Below the pieces are notes generated by a model, which saw only the letters and a program-made list of their open reading frames with translations, was not told where the DNA came from and did no database searches. From Phallusia mammillata (taxonomy: Eukaryota > Chordata > Ascidiacea > Phlebobranchia > Ascidiidae), in NCBI GenBank assembly GCA_003260075.1, contig QLIY01000067.1, positions 216,129-280,128 of the forward strand: a stretch of DNA of 64,000 nt, read 5' to 3'. Positions 12,141 through 24,100 of the stretch are shown piece by piece. Position 1 is the stretch's first letter; each line of letters opens with the position of its first letter. Both the position numbers and the translations under genes were made by a program.

Positions 12141-15100
12141 AGTTTACCGCATTTATTCAACGTAAATGCCCGGCAAAGCGCATAAAGGATATTACGCCAG
12201 GCCCATTGAGGGCATTTTAACGAGCCCCAAGCATTCACCACCATATGGCAAGGCGTAGGCTAAAATAATCTAGCCTGCGGTGGGATTCGAACCAACGACA
12301 GGAGTCTTTCCGGGACTCGCGCTCTACCAACTGAGCTACACAGGCTCTGTGGAGAATCCGCCGAAAGTTGAATCGCAAGCACATTTGCCTGCCTCGTTGG
12401 TGGCACATGTATGCTTCGTAATAGCCCCCCCCCCCTCGCGCTCTACCAACTGAGCTACGCAGGCTCTGTGGAGAATCCGCCGAAAGTTGAATCGCAAGCA
12501 CCTTTGCCTGCCTCGTTGGTGGCACATGTATGCTTCGTAATTTGGAATCACCGGTTCTCGTGGAATTTGATACAGAAAAATTGAATTGAACTCAAAAGAA
12601 TTAGGATTCGAATCTCGAACCGAATCCAAATAGAATACCAGCTTACCGTAAACGAGTAATCGGTGTCTGGTATAAGTTTGGTCGCCTTGTAGCTTCGATC
12701 AGTTCCGGAATAAATAACTTCTTTGTTCGCTAACAATTCGAAACGAAAGAAGCGGCCAAGCGGAACGGACGGCGGGTTCCAGGTCACGTGTACCTCGTTT
12801 CGACCAATCACAGTCACCGCTGGTCGACCAGGCGCATGAGCTCCTAAAAATAGTAAATTTCAAATGTATCAAATATTCATGCCTCGTAACAAATTAGAAT
12901 ATTTTTGATTATAAGGTACCTGCAGGTAACAAGGCCCCTCAAAAAACTTTTGCCTATAACTAAAAAAACATCCCCCCCCCCAAATTTCAAATGTATCAAA
13001 TATTCATGCCTCGTAACAAATTAGAATATGTTTGATTATAGTTGTATTTTTAATAATGTTTGGAATTTTTTGTGTCGCCTAGGAAAAACGGTGCATTATC
13101 TGGGCCATGTCAACATTTTAACACGTTTTCAATAATTTTCAACTTATTGATTTGACCTTTTTTTTATCATAAAACATCTTTGTAAAATTGGTTTGCTCTT
13201 GTCGTTTAATCTACGCGGTGATCTACTTAAGCCCAGTGTTTTTTTTAAGGTGTTTTGGGACCGTTTCGGTAAATTTTTTCCAGCGGTTTCCCAAAATTTG
13301 GGAAAAAGCAAATATGGCTATTTTTTGGNGAAAACTTTGTTGCGACATAAACATGAGAAATATAACTAAAATATTTATGGTTGAAAATGTACAATGAAAA
13401 GTCTAAACGTTCGCGCCATTTACAATATTAGGGGGGGGGGCAAAAAAAAAACGTTTTTGCAAAGGAGTGTTTGGTTCATCAGGAGCCTTAGGAATCTAGG
13501 AACAACTTATGCTTACCGAGCTCATCTGTACATGTAGTTAAGGTGGATTTTTCTCCACTTCCCTTGGATGTGTTGGCGCACACAGAGATCGTATAACTGG
13601 TGGCGGGAAGCAGACGACCGACGATAAACGATAATTCCAGGGTTGTGTCCAATATCTTGTCCCCTGTATGGAGTAAAATTTTTAAAGTAACCTTGATTTG
13701 TATCTTACGGAATTTAAACTTATTACGTAAAAGTTTTTTCTAATGTGCAAATGCGAACTTTTGTTCTGTTTGAATAAAAATTGCATTTTAAAATTTACTA
13801 AACTTATATTTTGGCATGTTCTTTGGGTTTTTGAAGCGCTGTACTTTAAAGTTTGAAAGCAATAAGCAAAAGTTTCAATTTGCTTGTTAATAACTTTAAG
13901 TCAAAATTAAACCTTTTTTACATGAAAAATATAGCCACAAATCTATCGTTACGTCATAGACGCGTGACGTCATGAGGGGGGGGGGGTAAAGTTTGAAAGC
14001 AATAAGCAAAAGTTTCAATTTGCTTGTTAATTACTTTAAGTCAAAATTAAACCTTTTTTACATGAACAATATAGCCACAAATCTATCGTTACGTCATAGA
14101 CGCGTGACGTCATGATTGCCAAGCACCAGGAAGTGTTTTGACGTCACACAGTGACTGTTCAAGCGTCACATTTGCAAATCGTTTTTATCGAAGTTTAGTG
14201 AAATTTGATATACTTACCAAGATATACAGTATAACCTCTCAATACACCGTTTGCTCGTTCTGGTGGATTCCACGCAAATCGTAGGGGGGGGGGAAATAAC
14301 ACACAAATTGTGTGAATCGAATGTAGAAAAGTATTTCAATCTATTCGAAAACATTTTACACCCGGAAAGTAAGGTATACTAAAAGAACCACCACCAGTAA
14401 AGAAAACTTTGTTGCGACATAAACATGAGAAATATGACTAAAATATTTATGGTAGAAAATGTACAATGAAAAGTCTAAACGTTCGCGCCATTTACAATAT
14501 TAGAACAAACTCTGATCATATAAAGCAGTGGTACCTAACAGGGGAGGAATTTTAAAACTTTTGGAGGATTTTACCTTAATTTGTACATGTGGTTTGTAAA
14601 CAAACACCCAAGTTTTGGGAATATAACCTGTGAAGTTGATAAAAGACCCAATTTTAATAATATTTTGCATTTACTTTATTGTTTATTGGGGAGGAACGAA
14701 AATGTTTTGAACTGTTAAGGAAGGAATTGGTCGATAAAGGTTGGGAACCACTGGTATAAAGTAAACTTAGCACTTATTAGGGACTTTTGGAAACGCTGAC
14801 AAATAGTATTTGCCCGAACTTCAACAAACATATTTTTCTTTCCATTAGTTTAGTTACGCAAAGCACTTTTGCCCAAACCGGTCATTTTTTTAGTTTCAAA
14901 TCATAACAAATACGTCAAATGAGATATTGTTATGTCATACATGTATTGTGTCATATTGTTATGTCATATATTGTGACGCAATAACAGACCATACTTGACG
15001 CAGAACCGGGCTTTATTATGAGAGAGCAAATAGAACACTTCCAGTTTTAGCCTAGCCCTAACCTCTAGTATTTAATTTGTGGAATATCTCACAACCAAAA

Positions 15101-18100
15101 CAAAAGATCCCTTAGATCAGGGTTTAGCAACCCCAGACACGCCAAGTAATTTATAACTTAATATTCCAGCGCTGTTTACTGTCTACATTGTTTGTTTCAA
15201 ATTTGTTATGATGCAATACTGAAGGCATTGTTAGCTTTGTGATTTCAAGAATGATTTACATTTTATCCTGTTTTTATTCAATGCAAGCATGGTGTGTAAT
15301 ACAGCGGTTTGCATTACATGTTTACATGAATAAAAACGCAACCTATACGACGAATTTACCGTGTGACTTTATCTATTTATTGCAGTATGCTGTAACAGTG
15401 GATAACAGATGTGTACAACCTTTATCACAATTGGATGATAAGAACGCTTTATATAACAGACGTTGTCTTTATTTGTTCCAAAACACGCTTTTATTTGTTT
15501 TCAAAATTAATTTATGAATGTCAGAAGTATTGGTACAGACATTTAATGCATAAAATGCCTAACATTTTGACACGACTTGTAAACAAAACTGCGTTCAATA
15601 GGTTGCCGACTCCTGTATCATGTGTCCTCGGCTTAAAAAAGGAGAATCAACATCTTCAAACGATTAAGAGGTCACATTAATCATTCTCTGGCCGTGTTGA
15701 CGCATGTTGTGGTGACCTTAGAAGTCATGGGTGGCACTACAAGTCAGTTCAATAGACCCTTTGGCCGAACTTGGACGCCCAAAAGCCCAACACAATACAG
15801 CGTTCAGCAAAAAGCAAGCACACTGACGGCCGTTGAGCATTGACATAAGGCCGGCTACGGTGGTTTCACGACCCATCTTTCAATGGCTGAAGCACTTTAA
15901 GGTTGTTTACACACTGCTGAGAAAAGTTCTTCAGTCGTTTAATGGTTTTGTCCATCACACGACGGCTTGAAATTAATGACATCGGTGGTACGAACGACGC
16001 CCTTTAAGGTGTGTTAATATTTACTTGTTTTGACCTTTCATACTGGGAAATGGTTTTCGATGGTAATGAGCCGCGAAGTGTTTTACAAAAACGGTTTCTG
16101 CACAATAGCGATCGTGTGAAAAACGAGCGTTGTATAGCGTTGAGAACATCGATTTTTTGTCGTTTTGTCCCTTTTGTGCGCAGCAATGTCACAAGTGTTA
16201 GTTTCAAAGTCAAGTTTTAATATAAGGCCAATGTCTGGCCTTACGCTCGGCGACAAAACGCACATCTGGTTACCTTTTGAGGGCCTGTCAGTAAACCGCT
16301 GGGACAACCGGGGCCAATTTTACAGTGCTAAACTTTATACACCTATATCTACAGTGTGTGTAAATTTGATTTGGATTAAACACGTTTTATTGACCAAAAC
16401 GTAGAAAAACATTCGCGTCAGGCAAAAAAAAAAAATCGAAAAAAACGTACGAAAACAATATGTGTCGATAATTACTGCAGAGGTTTTTGCAGAAATACAG
16501 AACTACTGAAAACAATTTAAGTGCGACAAAAACACGAATAAACGCGTGAGTTTTCGTTAAATATAATGATTTTTGGTTTCTTTAGTAAAAATTTAAAGCC
16601 TTTTACGATGCCTACTTATATTTTAATACAGTGCATGTAGTTCGAAGCATTTATCACTATTTTTTTACTATTTGTAACATTTGTTTGTGTCTTAAAGACG
16701 GTTTGAACTTAACACATCCCCAAAGATACTGGCTGCAAAAAAACAGCTGGCAATCCAATCGCCTCATTAGGTGAGTTTAAACAAACCCATGACCGCAAAA
16801 CATCTTCGCAAACTAATAAAACTAAATAACCACTGGAAGAACGCTCATAAAATGGTTTAAGAGTTTTAGTTGAGTCATCAAAAAAATGCTTAGTCACCTG
16901 TTGTCACGGTAACCACGTCGCTGAATGGGCTTTCGTCACCAACAGACGAAGCTCTGAGTTTCAGGTTGTACGTTGTGTTGGGGGTCAAACCATCCAATGT
17001 GACGTCACTATCACGACCTTTGTATAGGATTTTTGGCCCTGAAAAAAAAGCTGGAGTCATAACGCTACAAATCCTAATAACGAATTTTTTGTACTCTAGT
17101 TACTCGCTTCTTGTTAGAAGTATAGTTCGTTACTGAAGTCAGAAATTGAAAAGTTTGATTGGTTTGTTTTGGTCAAAGTCTCACATACAATCGTTTTCCT
17201 CATATTTTAAAGGACTAATTTTTGCTTTTAATCTGTTCAGTTTCGGTTGGTAAAATACTCCCGATATCATGCAATACCATGTTTTAACTCCAAATTTTTT
17301 ACAAGGTTTGTGGAGTCAGATTTTGGAGTTTTTTAAACATTGTCGAGTTGAGGTTATGATTATGTTATACTCTTGGCCAATTTTGTTAATATAACAATCA
17401 ATACACTCTGCAAGGTTAATACAAACGCTCTGTTTTGGATTTGAGGGGGGGGGGTAAACATTGTCGAGTTGAGGTTATGATTATTTTTACGACTTTTGGC
17501 TATTTTCGTTAATAAAACGGCAATAAATTGTGCAAGGGTAACATACAAGCTTTCTTTAAAGCTTGAGTCAGTTAACTTACATAATTTCCGACTCCCAAAC
17601 CCTGCTTTGACTTTTCACTACTAATATTTAAAATTACAAAAGAGCCACACATAGGGGGGGGGGTAAAATATCATAGAGGCAGTGACCTACCACCCAACAG
17701 GTAACATAGAGGCAGTGACCTACCATCAAACAGTTAGCATAGAGGCAGTGACGTACCATCGAAGAGTTTGTAGGTGATATCCATCCCACAACTAGCTTCC
17801 ATGGCTTTCCACTTGACATGAATTGAAGTCGAATCCAAGACTTTCACAACAGGAGGATCGGGACAACTTAAACGACGCAACTGGTTGATTGTTTTCTGGA
17901 TTTCCTCGTTCAATTCTGCGGCAAAAGAGTTTCAATTGTTATGTAATATGTCGAGTCATTTCACAAGCGAGTCACAAGTCGAGTGGCGTTGTTTTTAAAA
18001 TATGTTGAGTAGCGGTGCTTAGTGACTCGTCTCAATTAGTAAAGTCGAGTTTTGGAGCAGTGGATTCGAGTAACGCCGAGTTTTTGTCAGTGGTGAGTTC

Positions 18101-21100
18101 AAAATGTCGAGTTTTTGTCAAAAGCATTTCGAGTGAAGTCGAATTATTTGTCTGCAATGACTCGGGTACAGGCGAGTATTTATCAGCAATAACTAGGGTA
18201 AAATCGAGTTAATTGTCAGCTATGACTCGAGCAAAATCGAGTTTTGTCTGCAATGAGCCAATGACTCGAGAAAAGTCGACTCAATGTCAATGGAGCCCGA
18301 GTGATTCGGGGGGGGGGGAAAATCGAGTTTTGTCAGAAATGACTCGAGAAAAGTCGACTCAATGTCAATGGAGCCCGAGTGATTCCGAATAAGTGTCCAT
18401 AAATGACTTGAGTAAATGGAGTTACTCGAAATAAAGGCGAGTTTAATTCAGCAAAGATTCGGGAAAGTCGAGTAATTGTCAACATGGTCTCGATTGACTT
18501 CGAGTCATTTATCAGTGGGGGGGGGGATCCATAAATGACTTGAATAAATGGAGTTACTCTAAATAAAGGAGAGTTTAATTCAGCAAAGATTCGGGTAAAG
18601 GCGAGTAATTGTCAACATGGTCTCGATTGACTTCGAGTCATTTATCAGTAGTGACTCGAATCAAGTCGAGTTTCTTAATACCAATATCTCAAATTGACTC
18701 AATTCATTACCAAACTCTAATTCTAATTGAGGCTTAAATCAAGGTCAAAACTTACAACATTGTTTTTGTGTGTAAAAGCCAGACAAGTCGTGAACTATTG
18801 CGAGCAAAACTTAATTTCACTTTCAGACGGATCTTTCGTAACGGCTCTCAGTAAACATCTGTCAACTTTACAATCCTCCAAAACCAATATCATCGAGCAG
18901 TAGGAATACAAAACACAAAACCAAAACCAAATATTGCGGCTTTCCAGTTTTTGTGACCAGCAAAATCGAAGTAAAGTAAACAAAATGGAACTATATGATA
19001 TTTTAAACATGAACTGGAGGTTATGTAAAGTTATTGCGGAATTTGACAGTAAAACTGGCGCTTGTTTTAATTTTCATCTTAGTTTCAACTGTTTGAAAAG
19101 CTCTTTGGCAATTTTATTTAAATAAATTTCCTATTATTCTATTACAATAAAATAAATTCTATTACAATAAAACTCGGTTAATCCGGACCCGTTTGAGCCC
19201 AAAAATTTAAGATCCGAATTAGGCGATGTCGATTAGTTAAAACCTTGCCACATTACAAATCATTTGTTGTTTGAGTTTTGTCCAAATTAGGCGAAAATTA
19301 ACCAAATCCGGTTTTAATCGAGGTTTCTACTATATTCCAAAAAAATAATTTCTTTTCTTTAAAAAAGTGTGTTGTTAGATTTCGTATTCATTACAAGACT
19401 TTTCATTGCAAATACATGTTTGTTTGCAGCATTAAATCAGACCTTTTACTTTACACATACATTCACACGAATATACATTTCCACCGTCTTTCACAAATAC
19501 AACAATAAAACAATCTTTTAATTTAAGCGCACAGATACCTTTGGTGTTGGAAGCCTTATTGAAGTTCCTGTTAAGGGCATTGGAGACCGACTCGTTTTCA
19601 CGTAACTTAAGAACCCCTCGTTTGTGGCTGGACATGGTTCGTAGAGTCCTGCAAAGCAAAACAAGCCGGGTTACGAAGTCCGGATACTGTATGGCAAACA
19701 TACATGTGTAATATGGAGATAAACAATCCAGTACTGCGGGCTTGTTTTAAGGATGGTACACGGTTGCCTATAGAGTATGTGGTAAACGGTAACAGGTGTC
19801 CTGTATTGCGTCATTCGACTGATATTTGGTTTGGTTGAGAGACACCTCGTCTAGCTAACAGGGGTTTACTTCTACAAACGTGGCTGTTTTAGAAACCAGT
19901 TTGCTTTCGTAACATGTTTTCGGATTATTGTCAACAATAGACCAGGGGTTAGCAACCTTTTTTTCGTTGCCTACTACATTAAAGCAAACTTTTTATTGCG
20001 GACTGGCTTTTACCAACACAAGAATTGTCCGATACTGAAATTTAAGAGCTCTGAAAAATGTGTGGACATGGGTTGGTTTGGTGTTATGTCTTTGGGAACG
20101 ACCATAAACAATCTGGAGAAGAAATGTTTCACTAGCCTAATGTTGATTATTTAAACATAGCCTAAAATCTGAACGTAGTTAACTGGCGTTACTGTAACAG
20201 CCTCAACTACCCATCGATTTTTCGTGTAATGGTATATAACATTAGGATGGTACATAAAAAAAAATTGCAAAGCACTAGTCATACAAACATTCCGTCATTA
20301 AGGACATCACTTGCCAAAACGTACAAGTTTTTGTGAGTAGATTTTGCGCGTAAACTACAAAAAACATGTTAAACAACATCGTACAGCACTTACATGGCGC
20401 TAAACCAAGCAGCCTCAATGTCGTCTTCGTTAGAAAGCAGCAGCAGTAGACGGTTAACGACTTCTTGGAAAGAGGAGTTTGACAAAACTCTCTGGTTGCC
20501 ATCGGCGTCCATTGCCAGGCAACTGACAGCAAAACAAGCGTTTTTCGCGCTTCCCATGTCACCCTTCATCAACATTCGACATAAAGATGATATCTGCAAA
20601 TGGGTTTAAATGTTAGATTTAGTTATTGGTTTTGCAAAAATTGTTATCTGTGGTTTATAAGCCAGAAATTATTTCTTGTGTTTGAGGCTTTTTTACAACT
20701 GTTTGTAAACAATACTCGTTGAAGGCTAATTTCTTCAAATAATTACAATTTTAGGTATTTTTGTATTAATTTCAAAATTTAAGCATTTTACTTTAGTGTG
20801 CAATAAGTTAAAACCAACAAAAAGACAAAAAAATAATTTTGATAAGTTGGCTGCTTTCATTGTATCGGTAAATTGCTTTAGTCAGATTTTTGATGCTAAA
20901 CTACTTAAAATTCCATTTTAATATTTCGTGCAAGACTCGTTCGTACCATTTTTTCAGTTTCTTTGCAGTTGAGAAGTCTTTCCTTGCCAGGTGACATATC
21001 CAGCATTCGGCCGATAGCAAATGCTGCGTTCATACCACGTCCTATATTGAAACATAAATTAGATTATTTTCTTCACAAAGACTTTTTGATAGCACAGTGG

Positions 21101-24100
21101 TTCCCAACCTTTTTATAACAGCACTAAAAAATTTCTTCGATTTAGGCTAGCCCTTTTCTAAAAAACGAAAACTACTAGCTATGACGTCAAAAAATGGCGT
21201 AACGAAAGTATAAAGTGATCTAAGTTAATTGCCCAGTTCAAAATGTTAAATTACCTTGTTTTGGTTAATTACCCACAGACTAAAAACCATTGAATAAACA
21301 TAAAAACCACAAAGAAACCCACGTTTTGGGTCCAAGGTAAACTACACAAACATGTTACGATGCACGTTTTAGCCGTTTAAAAGTGTAAGATAAAATGTTA
21401 CCTAATGTATGTGTAAAGTATTATAGCGCTCTAAAAAGTGTACACACATTTAACATTCGTTTTCCAGCTGAAACGAAAAGCAGGCAAAGAAGTAAGAGTA
21501 AAGTGCACCACTGTTTGTATTTGAGTTGCGATTTTAAAACCACCATATGACCTCAGAAGCCGCGTTCAGTAAATATACTCTAAACGCATTGAGAATGGTG
21601 GGTCCTCGTGCCCAGTAAAAACATCCACTGGCCTTCGTTTGTAACGTTAAGTGCCTTTTAATCCCCCATTTTGTTATACGAGTCCTGTTTTCTGTGCACA
21701 AGCCTTTTAGTTTGGAAGGGCAGAATTGTTCTTTGACAAGCGAATGACAATGGGTTGAACAAAGGCACAGGTCGTGACTAACATGTCTGCGCTGGCGTTA
21801 AATAATATCGGATAACAGAAAATCACCAAACGTCAACAAGATTAAGGACAATTGAATTTGGAGGTCTGACAACATATTATATTGCAATTAATTACATGAA
21901 GTATTTTAAAGAATATAATGAAAACCAAGCCGATTTTGTTGCTAATATTGTTTACAAAACAATTATACATTTTCCTTTCACTTTTTTGACTGCTTTTATT
22001 TGTAAGAATTAAAACAGTTAATTTGACTTTCAGACAACTTGTATTGGAAACAGTTTATTGCAAGCGTTTTATTTTTAGCTCAGTTCTTTTTTAAGTCAGT
22101 GTCTAATGTCCAAAGTTTTTGTAATTAGTTTAATATTTGATCAACCTAAAACATTGTAATTTACAGATTTCTCTACGAATCTATAACTCTACCTGCAGCA
22201 TCATTTCCAAGTGACTGAATAAGTCGTGTAACAATATGTGATGAGTTTTTATGATCCAATATTTTGTTGCACCCATCCTCTGAAATAGTTAGTCTAAAAA
22301 TGCATGAACACATAGAATTAGCAAAAGCAATCACACTGGACCTAGAGATGAGCGAACCTTGCTAAAACCAGAGCAGCATTAGATGCAGTCCAATTGTTTT
22401 CTGCACCAAGAAGATCGGTAATTGAGGTTATGGTATCGGTGATGCACGCTTGGGACGTCATCCACTTGCGTCCTTCTGTAGTTTCAGCCTAAAAATCAAA
22501 TATTATCAGTTCGCAGTAGTATAAACAAGTTAAGTTTTCCACTGTAATTGTTTAAGTCTTAAATCAAGTCTAGTTCATCGTGAACACCAAAATAAATAGA
22601 ACGTTTGCTTTGCTGTTACTAATGTTAGGCAAAAGTTAACATTACGTACAATATGATAATGACACACAGATTAAACAATCAAACTCTTGGCATAGAACCG
22701 GAGTCAAGTGGAGTGTCTTACCAAGAATATTTGAGCAATAACATGGTCTTAAAAAACACAAATTAAATTGAGTCAATCAGTTTGTGAAACAATAATATAT
22801 ATGATGAAATTTGATGTTATGTTGTCTTATCTGTCTTACCAATGTTCCAAGTGTTCCGGCTGCGTTCATCACACATTCTTGATCTTCCGATTCTAACATT
22901 CGTGTGAGATCCTGCAATACAACAAAAGTGTAATAGCCCTACTACATAATACACTGTTTCACATACATACATATGTATTTTAACTGTGTAACAAGTACTG
23001 TATAATAGAAGGGCTGAAACATTTAATTAATATCCTGCAATGCAACAAATTTTAATATCTCTGATACATAGCGCACAGTTTACGATACATATGTCAGTTA
23101 ACTGCACAAACAAACCTAATGGGAGGGATTACAATTTTAAAGACTATATATTCGCCACATTTGTTCGAACATTAAAATAAACAAAAAACTATACTAGGAA
23201 TTAAATAATGGCCTAAGTTGTAAATTGAATAGTTAAACTCCCTGCTTTGTGTGAATGATTCAACTTAAAGTTCAATTTACCTGAATAATGGAGCCTGACT
23301 TTCTCCCCTTTGTGAGTGACAGAACTCGATGGGATCCAAGCTCAGTCTCAGCCAAACTCCCAATGACATAAGCTGCATTGCTTGCGATCCTAAAACATAA
23401 ATTCATGTCAAAGGTGGCCAGTTACTTCTCAAAATTTAAAGCCTTTTTTATTGAAACAAATAAGAGTAAAGAATACATCTATCTCTTATCTAGAAAAGTG
23501 CCATGTACAGTTAAAACTAATTCCAATATATTCCCTGCAGAACAACGCATTCTGTGCTTAAGGGTTCTAATCTGCTAACCTAAACAGAAACAAAAGAAGT
23601 ATTTTACCCACTAAGATGGTTCCCTACTTAATGAAAACGACATTATTGCCAACATTGAACTTACTCTATAAATCTGTAACCAGAAGCAGAGCTAAACATT
23701 ATTAAAACAGCAGAAGCATTCACAAACCCAATGGCATCTACTATTTGGACCTATGGGTTTCAAGACAGATATTGGTCAAGCATAGACAGGAATTGTGGTA
23801 TGTTTGAGACATGCAAACAAAGTGAAGAACTGAACAAACATAATTGGCTACAGTGGGTAGGAGATATGTTGATAAGTGCTTCTACTGTGTTTGGTTAGAC
23901 TGGTAAATGTCACTTACTAAATCTTGATACTTCAGAAATGAAACAACACAATGTTGGCCAAGAAAATATTTGCCATTTTCATTTCCAATTGTTTAAATAG
24001 CCAGAAGCAAAGATAAGATTAGTTTTGACAGCAAACAATCAATCTGAATGACTAAATTTAATTTTATGGAACCTTCTCCTATCCTGTATGTCAGGTGTGG

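Larger units (their letters stand above)
963..12981. other. C-type homopolymer junction marks (first 13 kb)
   Basis: Runs of about 9-11 C occur near 963, 3115, 4105, 4384, 5874, 5966, 6240, 6665, 7281, 9360, 9591, 9709, 9837, 10703, 11624, 12425 and 12972, with longer ones at 10080 and 12063. After most runs the sequence restarts as a diverged copy of sequence seen up to several hundred bases earlier; for example 973 onward repeats 863 onward. No G run of this kind occurs in this part. They look like joins between overlapping, unmerged contigs. Confidence 0.85.

Noticed and set aside
12235-12629. Minus-strand frames containing CVAQLVERE
   Set aside because: This is the usual translation of a tRNA A box and stem, not a protein.
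22722-22755. Small extra ARM exon (reads HVIAQIFL)
   Set aside because: It has an acceptor-like and a donor-like edge, but its phase does not fit the neighbouring exons, which join perfectly without it.
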